From assembly GCA_020860245.1 (NCBI GenBank), contig JAJBUQ010000004.1, positions 160,426-224,425 of the forward strand: a stretch of DNA of 64,000 bases, read 5' to 3'. This DNA is from Rikenellaceae bacterium. GTDB taxonomy: Bacteria; Bacteroidota; Bacteroidia; Bacteroidales; Rikenellaceae. The notes below the pieces were generated by a model. The model saw only the letters and a program-made list of their open reading frames with translations. It made no database searches and was not told the origin of the DNA. Below, piece by piece: positions 9,881-18,296 of this stretch (within the stretch, counting starts at the first letter, position 1; each line of letters begins with the position of its first letter). Position numbers and translations under genes: made by a program.

Positions 9881-9912
9881 AAAAGGCTTCCCCATAAAGG
9901 AAGCCTTTTTAT
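9881..9912 (+). terminator. Rho-independent terminator of the ribosomal superoperon
   Basis: An 11-bp stem AAAAGGCTTCC / GGAAGCCTTTT with a 7-nt loop is followed by a T-run, 22 nt after the rplQ stop. It ends the transcript that enters the window at position 1. Confidence 0.9.
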
Positions 9913-10241
9913 TAATGAAGAAGGTCTGACCGGTTATTTACATTCATCCGACTATAAAATTGTGATTGCGAGGGGATGATTATCCTCCAGTTACAAAGAA
10001 TGGGATTATCGATAGAAGAGAGTAAATCTGCTCGCGGGGTTATTTAGAAGTATATGTGATTCTGGTTATCGACGAATTAGTAGAAGAAAAAGAATGCTAA
10101 CCTCGATACGTTCCAGCGACATATATTCCGGAATTTTCGGTATAATGCCGTTCATCTAAGACATTACCTATATGAGGACGTAAAGCGATACCTGAAAATT
10201 TCGGTTATTTTTACTACTTTTACTCTCCAATGATGAGTTAA
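9913..10241. other. Intergenic region with no gene seen
   Basis: About 330 bp between the rplQ terminator and radA. Frames here are short and not protein-like, and no tRNA-like structure was found. A weak -7-like TACTTTTA at 10215-10222 is the only promoter candidate for radA; it lacks a clear -33 element. Confidence 0.5.
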
Positions 10242-11627
10242 ATGGCAAAAGTCAAAAAAGCATACTTCTGCAACGGTTGCGGCTATGAATCTCCTAAGTG
10301 GGTAGGCAAATGTCCCTCCTGCGGAGAATGGAATACCATGACCGAAGAGATAATCTCGAAAGAGAAACCGTCAGTATTCGTTTCTGCCGAGAGGACAGTT
10401 CCTGTGCCCGTTACCCGGATTAAACCACTTACGGAAGAACGTATAGTTCTCGATAATAGTGAAGTTAACAGGGTTCTCGGAGGAGGCATCGTTCCCGGAT
10501 CGCTGATATTGCTTGGCGGCGAACCGGGCATCGGTAAATCTACTCTCAGCCTTCAGTTTGCATTGAAAGCGAAGAACATTAAAACCCTTTATGTGTCCGG
10601 CGAAGAGTCTCCACAGCAAATTAAGATCAGAGCGGAGAGACTCGGATCGGATAATGAGAACTGTTATATATACGCTGAAACTCTGCTTGAAAATATCCTA
10701 AACCAGATAAACGGATTGGAGCCCGATCTTGTGATAATAGACTCTATCCAGACAATGTACACGGAATCGATAGAGTCCTCTCCTGGGAGCGTGTCGCAGA
10801 TAAGAGAATGCGCGTCTCTTCTTCTTAAATATGCCAAGCAGTCGGGAGTTCCGGTTATACTTATAGGTCATATTACCAAGGACGGAGTAATTGCAGGACC
10901 TAAAATACTCGAACATATCGTGGATGTGGTATTGCAGTTCGAAGGGGATAATAATAATATTTACAGGATACTGCGCGGAATAAAGAACCGGTTCGGTGCT
11001 ACCTCGGAGATAGGTGTATTTGAGATGAGAAACGAAGGCTTGAAGGAGGTTGCCAATCCGTCCGATATACTCCTGTCCGAACATTACGGAGAAGAACTCA
11101 GCGGAATAGCAATCGGGGTGTCGATCGACGGAATCCGTCCGTACCTTATAGAGACGCAGGCCCTTGTAAGCACCGCCGCATTCGGAACACCGCAGAGAAC
11201 ATCCACAGGATTCGAACATAAACGCTTGAATATGCTGCTTGCAGTGCTCGAAAAAAGGCTTAATTTTAAAATGTACTCCAAAGATGTATTCCTTAACTTC
11301 GCCGGAGGATTCAAAATAAACGATCCGGGCATGGATATGGCGGTGATCGCTTCGGTATTGTCGTCCGCGCTCGACAGGCCCATAGCAGGAAAAACCTGCT
11401 TCGCAGGAGAGATCGGACTATCCGGCGAGATACGCCCCGCATCCCGTACCGAAAACCGTATCGCGGAAGCTGAACGGCATGGATTCGAACGGATAATAGT
11501 CTCAGATTACAGTCACCTCGATAAAAAAATAAAAGCAGGGAGAAATATCGAAATAATAGAAGTGAACCGTATAGACGAACTTCTGAGAACTCTGTTCAGA
11601 GACAAATCATACAGTGATGAAATATAA
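10242..11627 (+). CDS. radA: DNA repair protein RadA (Sms)
   Basis: RadA is a RecA-related ATPase that promotes branch migration in recombination. The 461-residue protein has a C4 zinc finger (C10, C13, C24, C27; CNGCG...CPSCGEW), a Walker A motif at residues 92-101 (GGEPGIGKST), the RadA-specific KNRFG motif at 248-252 and a C-terminal Lon-like domain (GGFKINDPGMDMAV). Full length. Its end overlaps the following thioesterase gene. Confidence 0.97.
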   Translation: MAKVKKAYFCNGCGYESPKWVGKCPSCGEWNTMTEEIISKEKPSVFVSAERTVPVPVTRIKPLTEERIVLDNSEVNRVLGGGIVPGSLILLGGEPGIGKSTLSLQFALKAKNIKTLYVSGEESPQQIKIRAERLGSDNENCYIYAETLLENILNQINGLEPDLVIIDSIQTMYTESIESSPGSVSQIRECASLLLKYAKQSGVPVILIGHITKDGVIAGPKILEHIVDVVLQFEGDNNNIYRILRGIKNRFGATSEIGVFEMRNEGLKEVANPSDILLSEHYGEELSGIAIGVSIDGIRPYLIETQALVSTAAFGTPQRTSTGFEHKRLNMLLAVLEKRLNFKMYSKDVFLNFAGGFKINDPGMDMAVIASVLSSALDRPIAGKTCFAGEIGLSGEIRPASRTENRIAEAERHGFERIIVSDYSHLDKKIKAGRNIEIIEVNRIDELLRTLFRDKSYSDEI

Positions 11628-12123
11628 AATTTTAAAGAGGCAGTATAATTCTAAAAATTGTTTTATCTGCGGACTTGAGAATGATTTCGGATTGAAGACC
11701 CGTTTTTATGAAACGGATTCGAACGAACTGATAGCTGTATTTACCCCTGATATGAGACACCAAAGCTATCCTAATATTCTTCACGGAGGAATATCGTCCG
11801 CTATTATGGATGAAACGATAGGCCGTGCAATTTGTATGCACTACGGGCAGATGGTGTGGGGAGTTACGATGGAGTTTAAAATGAAATACCGTAGGCCGGT
11901 GCCGTATGGTGTGGAACTTAAGGCCGTAGGCCGTATTACCAAGGATAACGGCAGAATATTTGAAGGTACAGGAGAGATTTACCTGCCCGACGGTCAGATA
12001 GCGGTAGAGGCAGAGGGCATATACATGAAGAGACAAGTCGCTCAGATTGCAGACGAGAAATTCGTGGACAACGAATGGGGTTTGACGATAGATGAGAAAA
12101 TTATAACTGAAATAGAGATATAA
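11617..12123 (+). CDS. PaaI/hotdog-fold thioesterase family protein
   Basis: This protein of about 168 residues has the hotdog-fold hallmark HGGISSAIMDETIGRA, where the N-terminal H-G-G-x-x block lies next to the acyl-CoA-binding helix, followed by TMEFKMKYRRPVPYG. An N-terminal NCFICGLEND segment with two cysteines is typical of PaaI-like proteins with this domain. The start may be ATG 11617 or GTG 11614; either overlaps the radA end. mqnE starts 3 nt after it, so a link to menaquinone synthesis (hydrolysis of an acyl-CoA intermediate) can be imagined but is not shown. Confidence 0.8.
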   Translation: MKYKILKRQYNSKNCFICGLENDFGLKTRFYETDSNELIAVFTPDMRHQSYPNILHGGISSAIMDETIGRAICMHYGQMVWGVTMEFKMKYRRPVPYGVELKAVGRITKDNGRIFEGTGEIYLPDGQIAVEAEGIYMKRQVAQIADEKFVDNEWGLTIDEKIITEIEI

Positions 12124-12126
12124 AAG

Positions 12127-13227
12127 TTGGATCAGATATTCAAGCTAATTCCGGAACGGTTCCATGCGGTAAGCCGTAAAATTTTAAACGGAGAAAGAAT
12201 TACCGAAGAGGAAGGGTTGATGCTATTAAACCAGGCCCCCATGTCTTTACTCGCACTCCTTGCGGTAAATATTAAGGAGAAAAAGAGTGGGGAATATGTT
12301 TATTACAACCGTAATTTTCATATAGAACCTACCAACATCTGCATGTTCGATTGCAAATTCTGCTCTTACCGTAAACCTGCCGATTCTCCGGAAGCGTGGT
12401 TTATGGAGACGGACGAGATACTCGAACTTGCGTCCCGTTATAAAGACAGCAGTGTTACGGAAGTCCATATTGTCGGAGCCGTACACGAATCGAGAGGACT
12501 GCTCTATTATGTGAACCTCATAAGGAAAATTAAAGAAATTCTTCCGCAAGTCACTGTGAAGGCGTTCTCTGCCGTTGAATTGGATTCGATGATAATGCAG
12601 GCTGGATTGTCTCTTGAAGAAGGTTTGATGTTGTTGAAAAATAGCGGTCTGGGGGCAATACCCGGTGGCGGTGCCGAGATATTCGACGAAACGGTAAGGC
12701 TGGACATCTGCGGAGAAAAATGCTCTTCGGCAAGATGGCTGGAGGTGCATGAAACTGCACATAAACTCGGTATATCTTCGAATGCGACAATGCTGTACGG
12801 GCATATCGAGAATAACGGACACCGTATAAATCACTTGAAAAGACTAAGGGATCTGCAAGACCGGACAGGAGGCTTCAATGCTTTCATACCATTGAAATAC
12901 AGGAAATTAAATAATTCTTTGTCCGAAATAGGAGAGGTGTCTGTCACTGAGGATATGAGAGTCCTTGCCGTATCTCGGATATTCCTCGATAACTTCCCGC
13001 ATATCAAGGCATATTGGCCTATGTACGGAAAAAATACCACCCAGCTTGCGTTAAACTTCGGTGCGGACGATATAGACGGTACTATCGACGACACGACCAA
13101 AATTTACTCCATGGCCGGTGCAGAAGAAACAAAACCCTCGATGACGGTCGCCGACATGGAATCAATAATCGAAGGTGCCGGATACATTCCCCGTGAACGC
13201 GACAGTTTTTATAATCCCGTGAAATAA
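12127..13227 (+). CDS. mqnE: Aminofutalosine synthase MqnE (radical SAM)
   Basis: MqnE catalyses the radical-SAM addition step that makes aminofutalosine in the alternative (futalosine) menaquinone pathway. The 366-residue protein has the CxxxCxxC cluster C72, C76, C79 (CMFDCKFC), then IPGGGAEIFDE, NATMLYGHIEN, LQDRTGGFNAFIPL and a C-terminal YIPRERDSFYN. The HIE and LQD segments favour MqnE over its paralogue MqnC. The predicted start is TTG, 3 nt after the thioesterase stop. No other mqn genes are in this window. Confidence 0.88.
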   Translation: MDQIFKLIPERFHAVSRKILNGERITEEEGLMLLNQAPMSLLALLAVNIKEKKSGEYVYYNRNFHIEPTNICMFDCKFCSYRKPADSPEAWFMETDEILELASRYKDSSVTEVHIVGAVHESRGLLYYVNLIRKIKEILPQVTVKAFSAVELDSMIMQAGLSLEEGLMLLKNSGLGAIPGGGAEIFDETVRLDICGEKCSSARWLEVHETAHKLGISSNATMLYGHIENNGHRINHLKRLRDLQDRTGGFNAFIPLKYRKLNNSLSEIGEVSVTEDMRVLAVSRIFLDNFPHIKAYWPMYGKNTTQLALNFGADDIDGTIDDTTKIYSMAGAEETKPSMTVADMESIIEGAGYIPRERDSFYNPVK

Positions 13228-13275
13228 ATTTACGTATCGTTATTTTTATTAACTTTATGCCGTAAAAAAATAAAA

Positions 13276-14061
13276 ATGGGTGTATTAAATAAAATAAAAA
13301 ACAATTTATTCCTCAGAAATGCAATTCTGGCGGTCTGCATGCTTATAATTCTTTTATTTGCAACACAGATGCTGCTGTCTGTCTGCACCCGTCACGGACA
13401 AGTTCTCGAGGTTCCGGATTTTAGCGGAATGACGGTGCGCGATGAGAAAAATCTATCAGGCAGCAATTTTAAATTCGAAATAAACGATTCCTTATATATT
13501 CCCGCACGTACTCCGGGAGTCGTGCTCGAACAAATTCCCGCGCCGGGCGCCAAAGTTAAATCCGGACGGAGGGTATTCCTGACGATAAATTCTTACCAGC
13601 CAAAGATGGCGAGAGTTCCCTACGTGACCGGATATTCGCTCAGGCAGGCGAAAAATAATATCCAGATTGCCGGATTCGAGATAGATAAGCTCGTGTACAG
13701 GGAAGATATCGCGACGAATAACGTTCTCGAACAGCATTACGCAGGACAAGTCGTAACGCCTAATTCGCATATAGACGCACCTGCCGGTTCGGGAATAACT
13801 CTTATTGTAGGAGGGGATCTCGATGAAACCGTAAGGATACCGAGACTTGTGGGATTTAATTTCAGGGAAGCTAAAAGCCGCCTGCATGAACAGGGGCTTA
13901 ATGTGGGAAAAATTCACATGGATGCCGATGTTAATGAAAATAACAAAAACGAAGCTAAAGTTTACAGGCAGGATCCGGAAAAAGAGAGTCTTCGCAATTT
14001 GGGATCGGAAATAGATTTGTACCTTACGTTCGACAATTCCAAAATCGAAGCGGGAAATTAA
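13276..14061 (+). CDS. PASTA-domain membrane protein
   Basis: This 261-residue protein has a transmembrane helix at about residues 14-37 and then three PASTA repeats in the periplasm (about 40-105, 108-178 and 184-258; for example VLEVPDFSGMTVRDEKN, RVPYVTGYSLRQAKNN, RIPRLVGFNFREAKS). PASTA domains in other bacteria bind cell-wall fragments or penicillin-binding proteins. There is no kinase or transpeptidase domain. It precedes the rluD-type gene by 23 nt, a neighbour pair often seen in this phylum. Its exact role is unknown. Confidence 0.85.
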   Translation: MGVLNKIKNNLFLRNAILAVCMLIILLFATQMLLSVCTRHGQVLEVPDFSGMTVRDEKNLSGSNFKFEINDSLYIPARTPGVVLEQIPAPGAKVKSGRRVFLTINSYQPKMARVPYVTGYSLRQAKNNIQIAGFEIDKLVYREDIATNNVLEQHYAGQVVTPNSHIDAPAGSGITLIVGGDLDETVRIPRLVGFNFREAKSRLHEQGLNVGKIHMDADVNENNKNEAKVYRQDPEKESLRNLGSEIDLYLTFDNSKIEAGN

Positions 14062-14084
14062 TTCCGCATGATAAAAACAATACC

Positions 14085-15155
14085 ATGTCTACCGAAAACT
14101 TAACGGAAGAAACCCCGATATTTAACGATCAGGAAGAGGAGTTGTACGAACATTTCAGAGTCGTTGCCGACAAAGGGCAGGGAATGATCCGTATAGATAA
14201 ATTTCTAACCGACCGCCTCGAAGGCGCCTCACGCAATAGAATTCAGACCGCAGCGGAAGCTGGAAATATTATTGTGAACGGAAGCGCGGTTAAATCGAGT
14301 TATAAGGTAAAGCCTTTGGATGTGATCTCAATCGTAATGCCTTATCCCCAGCATAAGCTGGAGATAATTTCTGAAAATATCCCCCTGAATATTCTTTACG
14401 AAGACGACGATATCATTATAGTCAACAAGGAGGCAGGGCTGGTGGTTCATCCCGGACACGGAAATTACACCGGAACTTTGGTTAATGCTCTCACCTACCA
14501 CCTCCAAGATTATCCGTTGTTTCAGCAGGGCGATATGCGTGCAGGCCTGGTTCACAGGATAGATAAAAATACTTCCGGTGTAATAGTGATCGCCAAGACC
14601 GAGAAGGCTCACGCTAAACTTGCCAAACAGTTTTTCGACCACACAATAGACCGCGTGTACCTTGCGTTGGTGTGGGGAAATCTCGCGGAAGAGAGCGGAA
14701 CCATAGAGGGGAACATCGGAAGACACACCAGAGACCGTCTTAAAATGACGGTATTCCCCGAAGGAGACGAAGGTAAGCATGCCGTGACCCACTACAAGGT
14801 TGTGAAAAAACTCGGATATGTCAATCTTGTGGAATGCAGGTTGGAAACCGGAAGAACTCATCAAATAAGGGTGCACATGCAGTACATAGGGCATCCGTTG
14901 TTCAATGACGAACGTTACGGAGGCGACCGTATTCTAAGAGGAACCACATTCTCTAAATACAAACAGTTCGTTGAAAATTGCTTCAGAATAATGCCGCGAC
15001 ACGGACTGCATGCCAAGAGCCTCGGATTTATCCATCCGTCCACAGGAGAATATTTGCTGTTCGATTCGGAACTGCCTGCGGATATGGCCGCGGTGATAAA
15101 GAAATGGGAGGTTTATATCTCCGGAAGAAGCGAAGAAGATTTAACTGAAGATTAG
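14085..15155 (+). CDS. rluD: RluA/RluD-family 23S rRNA pseudouridine synthase
   Basis: This 356-residue protein has an N-terminal S4-like RNA-binding domain (about residues 33-85; IRIDKFLTDRLEGASRNRIQ) and a catalytic domain with HRIDKNTSGVIVIAKT. D160 in that motif is the expected catalytic aspartate; the family consensus has L where I is found. GRTHQIRVHMQYIGHPLFND is also diagnostic. It probably modifies 23S rRNA helix 69 if truly RluD; RluA/C-type substrates cannot be excluded. It ends in TAG one base before tsaB. Confidence 0.88.
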   Translation: MSTENLTEETPIFNDQEEELYEHFRVVADKGQGMIRIDKFLTDRLEGASRNRIQTAAEAGNIIVNGSAVKSSYKVKPLDVISIVMPYPQHKLEIISENIPLNILYEDDDIIIVNKEAGLVVHPGHGNYTGTLVNALTYHLQDYPLFQQGDMRAGLVHRIDKNTSGVIVIAKTEKAHAKLAKQFFDHTIDRVYLALVWGNLAEESGTIEGNIGRHTRDRLKMTVFPEGDEGKHAVTHYKVVKKLGYVNLVECRLETGRTHQIRVHMQYIGHPLFNDERYGGDRILRGTTFSKYKQFVENCFRIMPRHGLHAKSLGFIHPSTGEYLLFDSELPADMAAVIKKWEVYISGRSEEDLTED

Positions 15156-15157
15156 TG

Positions 15158-15865
15158 ATGGCACTGATACTTAATATCGAAACAGGTACGGATATTTGCT
15201 CGGCAGCCTTATCGAACAACGGCGAACTTTTATCACTCAGAGAGAACACCGAAGGAAGGGGGCATGCTAAGTATCTTGCCGTATATATAAAAGAGATGCT
15301 CAGGGAGATGAATGTCAAACCTGAGGATCTCGAAGCTGTCGCTGTCGGTATGGGGCCCGGATCTTATACCGGACTTCGGATAGGAGTCTCCGTTGCCAAG
15401 GGATTGTGTTACGCGCTCAATATTCCGCTAATCGCTGTAAACTCGCTTAAATCTCTTCTATGCGTCGCTTTGGAGGATTTTGAGGCAGGAATTTTGGATA
15501 TGAAGAATGTGCAGGGATCTCTATTTTGTCCGATGATCGACGCAAGAAGGATGGAGGTTTACTGTCAGGTATTCGATGCTGCCGGAATGGAGTATACTCC
15601 GGTAGAGGCTAAGATAATCGCGGCGGATAGTTTTAACGGATTGATAAACGAAAAACAGTTCGTTATATTTGGCAGCGGAGCTGAAAAATGTCTCGGTGTG
15701 TTGGAGGGGAAGGTAAAATATGTGGATGTAAAGCATTCTGCCCGCGGAATGGTAAAAGTATCTCAGGAATTATTCGACAAGGCTGAATTTGCCGATACTG
15801 CGTATTTCGAACCGTTGTATCTCAAGGATTTTGTCTTGACAACCACTCCGAAGAAGTTATTTTAA
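15158..15865 (+). CDS. tsaB: tRNA N6-threonylcarbamoyladenosine (t6A) modification protein TsaB
   Basis: TsaB partners TsaD and TsaE to make t6A37 in ANN-decoding tRNAs. The protein of about 235 residues begins with an ASKHA-type block (ILNIETGTDICSAALSNNG) and carries the family motif GMGPGSYTGLRIGVSVAKGL. ATG at 15158 is preferred; GTG at 15155 overlaps the upstream stop. The C-terminal end ...TTTPKKLF is close to the usual end. Confidence 0.93.
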   Translation: MALILNIETGTDICSAALSNNGELLSLRENTEGRGHAKYLAVYIKEMLREMNVKPEDLEAVAVGMGPGSYTGLRIGVSVAKGLCYALNIPLIAVNSLKSLLCVALEDFEAGILDMKNVQGSLFCPMIDARRMEVYCQVFDAAGMEYTPVEAKIIAADSFNGLINEKQFVIFGSGAEKCLGVLEGKVKYVDVKHSARGMVKVSQELFDKAEFADTAYFEPLYLKDFVLTTTPKKLF

Positions 15866-15870
15866 AAAAA

Positions 15871-15901
15871 TTTGTCAGAAAAAAATTATTACTTATATTT
15901 G
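15871..15901 (+). promoter_or_regulatory. Consensus promoter of the tRNA-Gln pair
   Basis: TTTG at 15871-15874, exactly 19 nt of spacer, then TATATTTG at 15894-15901. This is a full match to the Bacteroidetes housekeeping promoter and lies 16 nt before the first tRNA. Confidence 0.85.
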
Positions 15902-15917
15902 CACCACAAAATAGGAT

Positions 15918-15988
15918 TGACCTATGGTGTAATGGTAACACAGCAGATTTTGGTTCTGTCGTTCCAGGTTCGAGTCCTGGTAGGTCAA
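15918..15988 (+). tRNA. tRNA-Gln (anticodon UUG)
   Basis: The cloverleaf is complete: acceptor TGACCTA / TAGGTCA, anticodon loop TTTTGGT giving UUG, and T-arm CCAGG TTCGAGT CCTGG. CCA is not encoded. It is followed 28 nt later by a second tRNA-Gln. Confidence 0.95.
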
Positions 15989-16016
15989 CACTACTCAGAA
16001 TATAATTAAAATATTT

Positions 16017-16087
16017 TGACCCATGGTGTAATGGTAACACTGCAGATTCTGGTTCTGCCTTTCTAGGTTCGAGTCCTGGTGGGTCAA
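16017..16087 (+). tRNA. tRNA-Gln (anticodon CUG)
   Basis: This near copy of the preceding tRNA has anticodon loop TTCTGGT (CUG). The acceptor stem differs by a compensated pair (TGACCCA / TGGGTCA instead of TGACCTA / TAGGTCA), so both fold. A terminator follows directly. Confidence 0.95.
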
Positions 16088-16088
16088 C

Positions 16089-16122
16089 AAAGTCGGTTCT
16101 CTAAAAGAGCCGACTTTTTTTT
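16089..16122 (+). terminator. Terminator of the tRNA-Gln pair
   Basis: The stem AAGTCGGTTCT / AGAGCCGACTT (one G-T pair) has a short CTAAA loop and is followed by eight T residues, starting 2 nt after the second tRNA. Confidence 0.93.
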
Positions 16123-16126
16123 GTAC

Positions 16127-16157
16127 TATGCAATGGTAAAATAAGTTATTATATTTG
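16127..16157 (+). promoter_or_regulatory. Promoter of the GH97 gene
   Basis: TATATTTG at 16150-16157 is a perfect -7 element; TATG at 16127-16130 lies 19 nt upstream as an imperfect -33 element. The GH97 start is at 16181. Confidence 0.7.
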
Positions 16158-16180
16158 TCTGTAACCAACTGATAACTTAA

Positions 16181-18121
16181 ATGAAAAAACTTCTAATTTT
16201 AATGGTAAGCGTATTGCTGCTAATCTCTTGCAGTGATAATAAGCAAAATATTCTTAAAAGTCCCGACGGTAGATTCGTTGTTCAATTTATGGTGCGGAAT
16301 GGACGTATTTTTTACTCCGTAGAAAACGATGACATCGTATTAATTGAAGCCTCTCCAATGGGTTTAACCACAGCAAGTCAGGATTTTACCCATGGTCTTG
16401 CCTTCGTGGAATCATCGGAAACCAGAACTATCACAAAAAACTATCAACTTAAAAACGGGAAAAAGAGCGACGTCAGGTATATTGGTAATGAAAAGGAATT
16501 CACTGTTACTAACAACACCGGAGCCAAAATGACCGTAATATTCAGGGCTGCGAACGACGGTATCGCGTTCCGTTACCGACTCTACGGAGACGGAAGAGAG
16601 ACCGTATTATCCGAGCTGTCGGGATTCAGATTGCCCGCGGAATCCAAAGCCTTCGTTACCCCGCTCTCGGAAGCGAAATCCGGATGGGCGCGTACGAATC
16701 CGAGCTACGAGGAGTTCTATCATTTGGGGGTATCACTCGAAACCATCTCCGATTATGGACAGGGATGGACGTACCCTGCGCTGTTCGAGATCGATGAGGA
16801 TCATTGGGTAATGTTAAGCGAAACAGGAACGGACAGGAACTATGTCGCAACACATCTATCCGATATTACGGACGGTATATATTATGTCGAATTCCCCCAT
16901 GATGACCATAATCTGCCGGAGGATCCGACTTATGCTGAAGTAAATCTGCCGTTCGATACACCGTGGAGAACGATCACGGCAGGCAGCCTGCCTATTGTCG
17001 TCGAATCTACTATGGCATTTGACCTTGTAGAACCCCTGTACGAAGCCCGATATGATTACAAGACAGGAAGATCGATGTGGAGCTGAATAATACTGAAGGA
17101 CGGTAATACGGTCTACGATGTGCAGAAGAGGTATATCGATATGGCGGAACGTCTCGGATGGGAATATCTTCTCATCGACGCGCTATGGGATACTCAGATT
17201 GGAAGGGAAAAAATAGCGGAACTTGCCGAATATGCAGATGATAAGGGTGTAGGTATTATGCTGTGGTATAACTCCAACGGCGACTGGAACGATGCCCCTC
17301 AAACGCCGCTCGATCTTATGAACGACACGGAAGTACGCCGAAGGGAAATGGAGTGGATGCAGTCGGTAGGTATTAAGGGAATAAAAGTCGATTTTTTCGG
17401 AGGCGACAAACAGGTTGCGATGAGACTGTATGACGACATACTGCGCGATGCCGACGATTACGGAATAATGGTAAATTTTCACGGTACTACCCTTCCGCGC
17501 GGATGGGAAGTGATGTATCCGAACTTCATGACTGCCGAGGCAATTAAAGGGCAGGAATTCATTACCTTCGAGCAATCCGTTGCAGACCGTCAGCCTAAAC
17601 ATGTCGCAGCAGCTGTATTTACCCGCAATGTAGTAGGTGCGATGGATTTTACCCCTTTAGCTCTCAACGAGAGACTCGGATCGCGTAAGGGCTCTGGCTC
17701 GCATAGGAGAACGACCGCAGGGTTCGAACTCGCAATGCCCGTAGTGATGACCTCAGGCTTACAGCACTTCGCCTTAGTACCTGAAAATCTCGATGAGTTC
17801 CCTGATTTTGTCACCGATTATTTAAGAGAAGTTCCTGCAACATGGGACGATACTAAATTACTTGCCGGATACCCCGGTGAATATGCTGTATTTGCTCGCA
17901 GGAGTGGAGAGAGGTGGTATATCGCAGGGTTTAACGGAGAGAGTGAAACGAAGATTTTATCCTTTGCGACTCCATTTGTGGACGGTGCTGCACAAGGGGA
18001 AATTATTACGGATATCGCCGGAGAGAGGAATAGTATGGGGAAAAATCTGGTAAGTTTGTATCGTGACCGTAACATCGAGATTGAGTTGCAGCCCCACGGA
18101 GGATTCGTGATAATTATCTGA
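16181..18121 (+). pseudogene. GH97 family glycosidase lipoprotein, interrupted by one in-frame TGA
   Basis: GH97 enzymes are alpha-glucosidases or alpha-galactosidases of the Bacteroidetes periplasm or outer membrane. Codons 1-17 encode a lipoprotein signal (LLLISC, C17). The frame runs 301 codons, meets TGA at 17084-17086, then continues in the same frame for 344 codons to TGA at 18119. The junction reads GRSMWS-stop-IILKDGNTVY; GH97 proteins usually have WSW here, so TGG to TGA is likely. The downstream part keeps the catalytic region: IKVDFFGGDKQ, whose aspartate (codon 404) matches the nucleophile of retaining GH97 enzymes, and MTAEAIKG (Glu, codon 453). No frameshift or other damage is seen. 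It could be a fresh pseudogene or be read through; the second fragment alone would lack the signal peptide. Confidence 0.85.
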
Positions 18122-18145
18122 TCGAATAATAGGTTCGCTATACAG

Positions 18146-18170
18146 AGAGGATTTTGAGCCTCTTTTTTTT
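18146..18170 (+). terminator. Terminator after GH97
   Basis: AGAGG (18146-18150), an 8-nt loop, CCTCT (18159-18163) and a long T-run form a short rho-independent terminator 25 nt after the GH97 stop. Confidence 0.75.
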
Positions 18171-18209
18171 GTTGGATTAAAAAAAAATTAAAATCAAATA
18201 ATATTTTTA

Positions 18210-18240
18210 TTTGGATTGACGGGGGAAATGATTATATTTG
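18210..18240 (+). promoter_or_regulatory. Consensus promoter of ppdK
   Basis: TTTG at 18210-18213, a 19-nt spacer, and TATATTTG at 18233-18240: a full consensus match. The leader to the ppdK start at 18297 is about 50 nt. Confidence 0.85.
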
Positions 18241-18296
18241 ATTTTCGAACCCCTGACGCAAGTCCGGACTGCTATTAACTTAACATTGAACTGACC

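Noticed and set aside
17084..17086. Selenocysteine at the internal TGA of GH97
   Set aside because: The expected residue is Trp, not Cys/Sec, and no strong SECIS-like hairpin follows directly.
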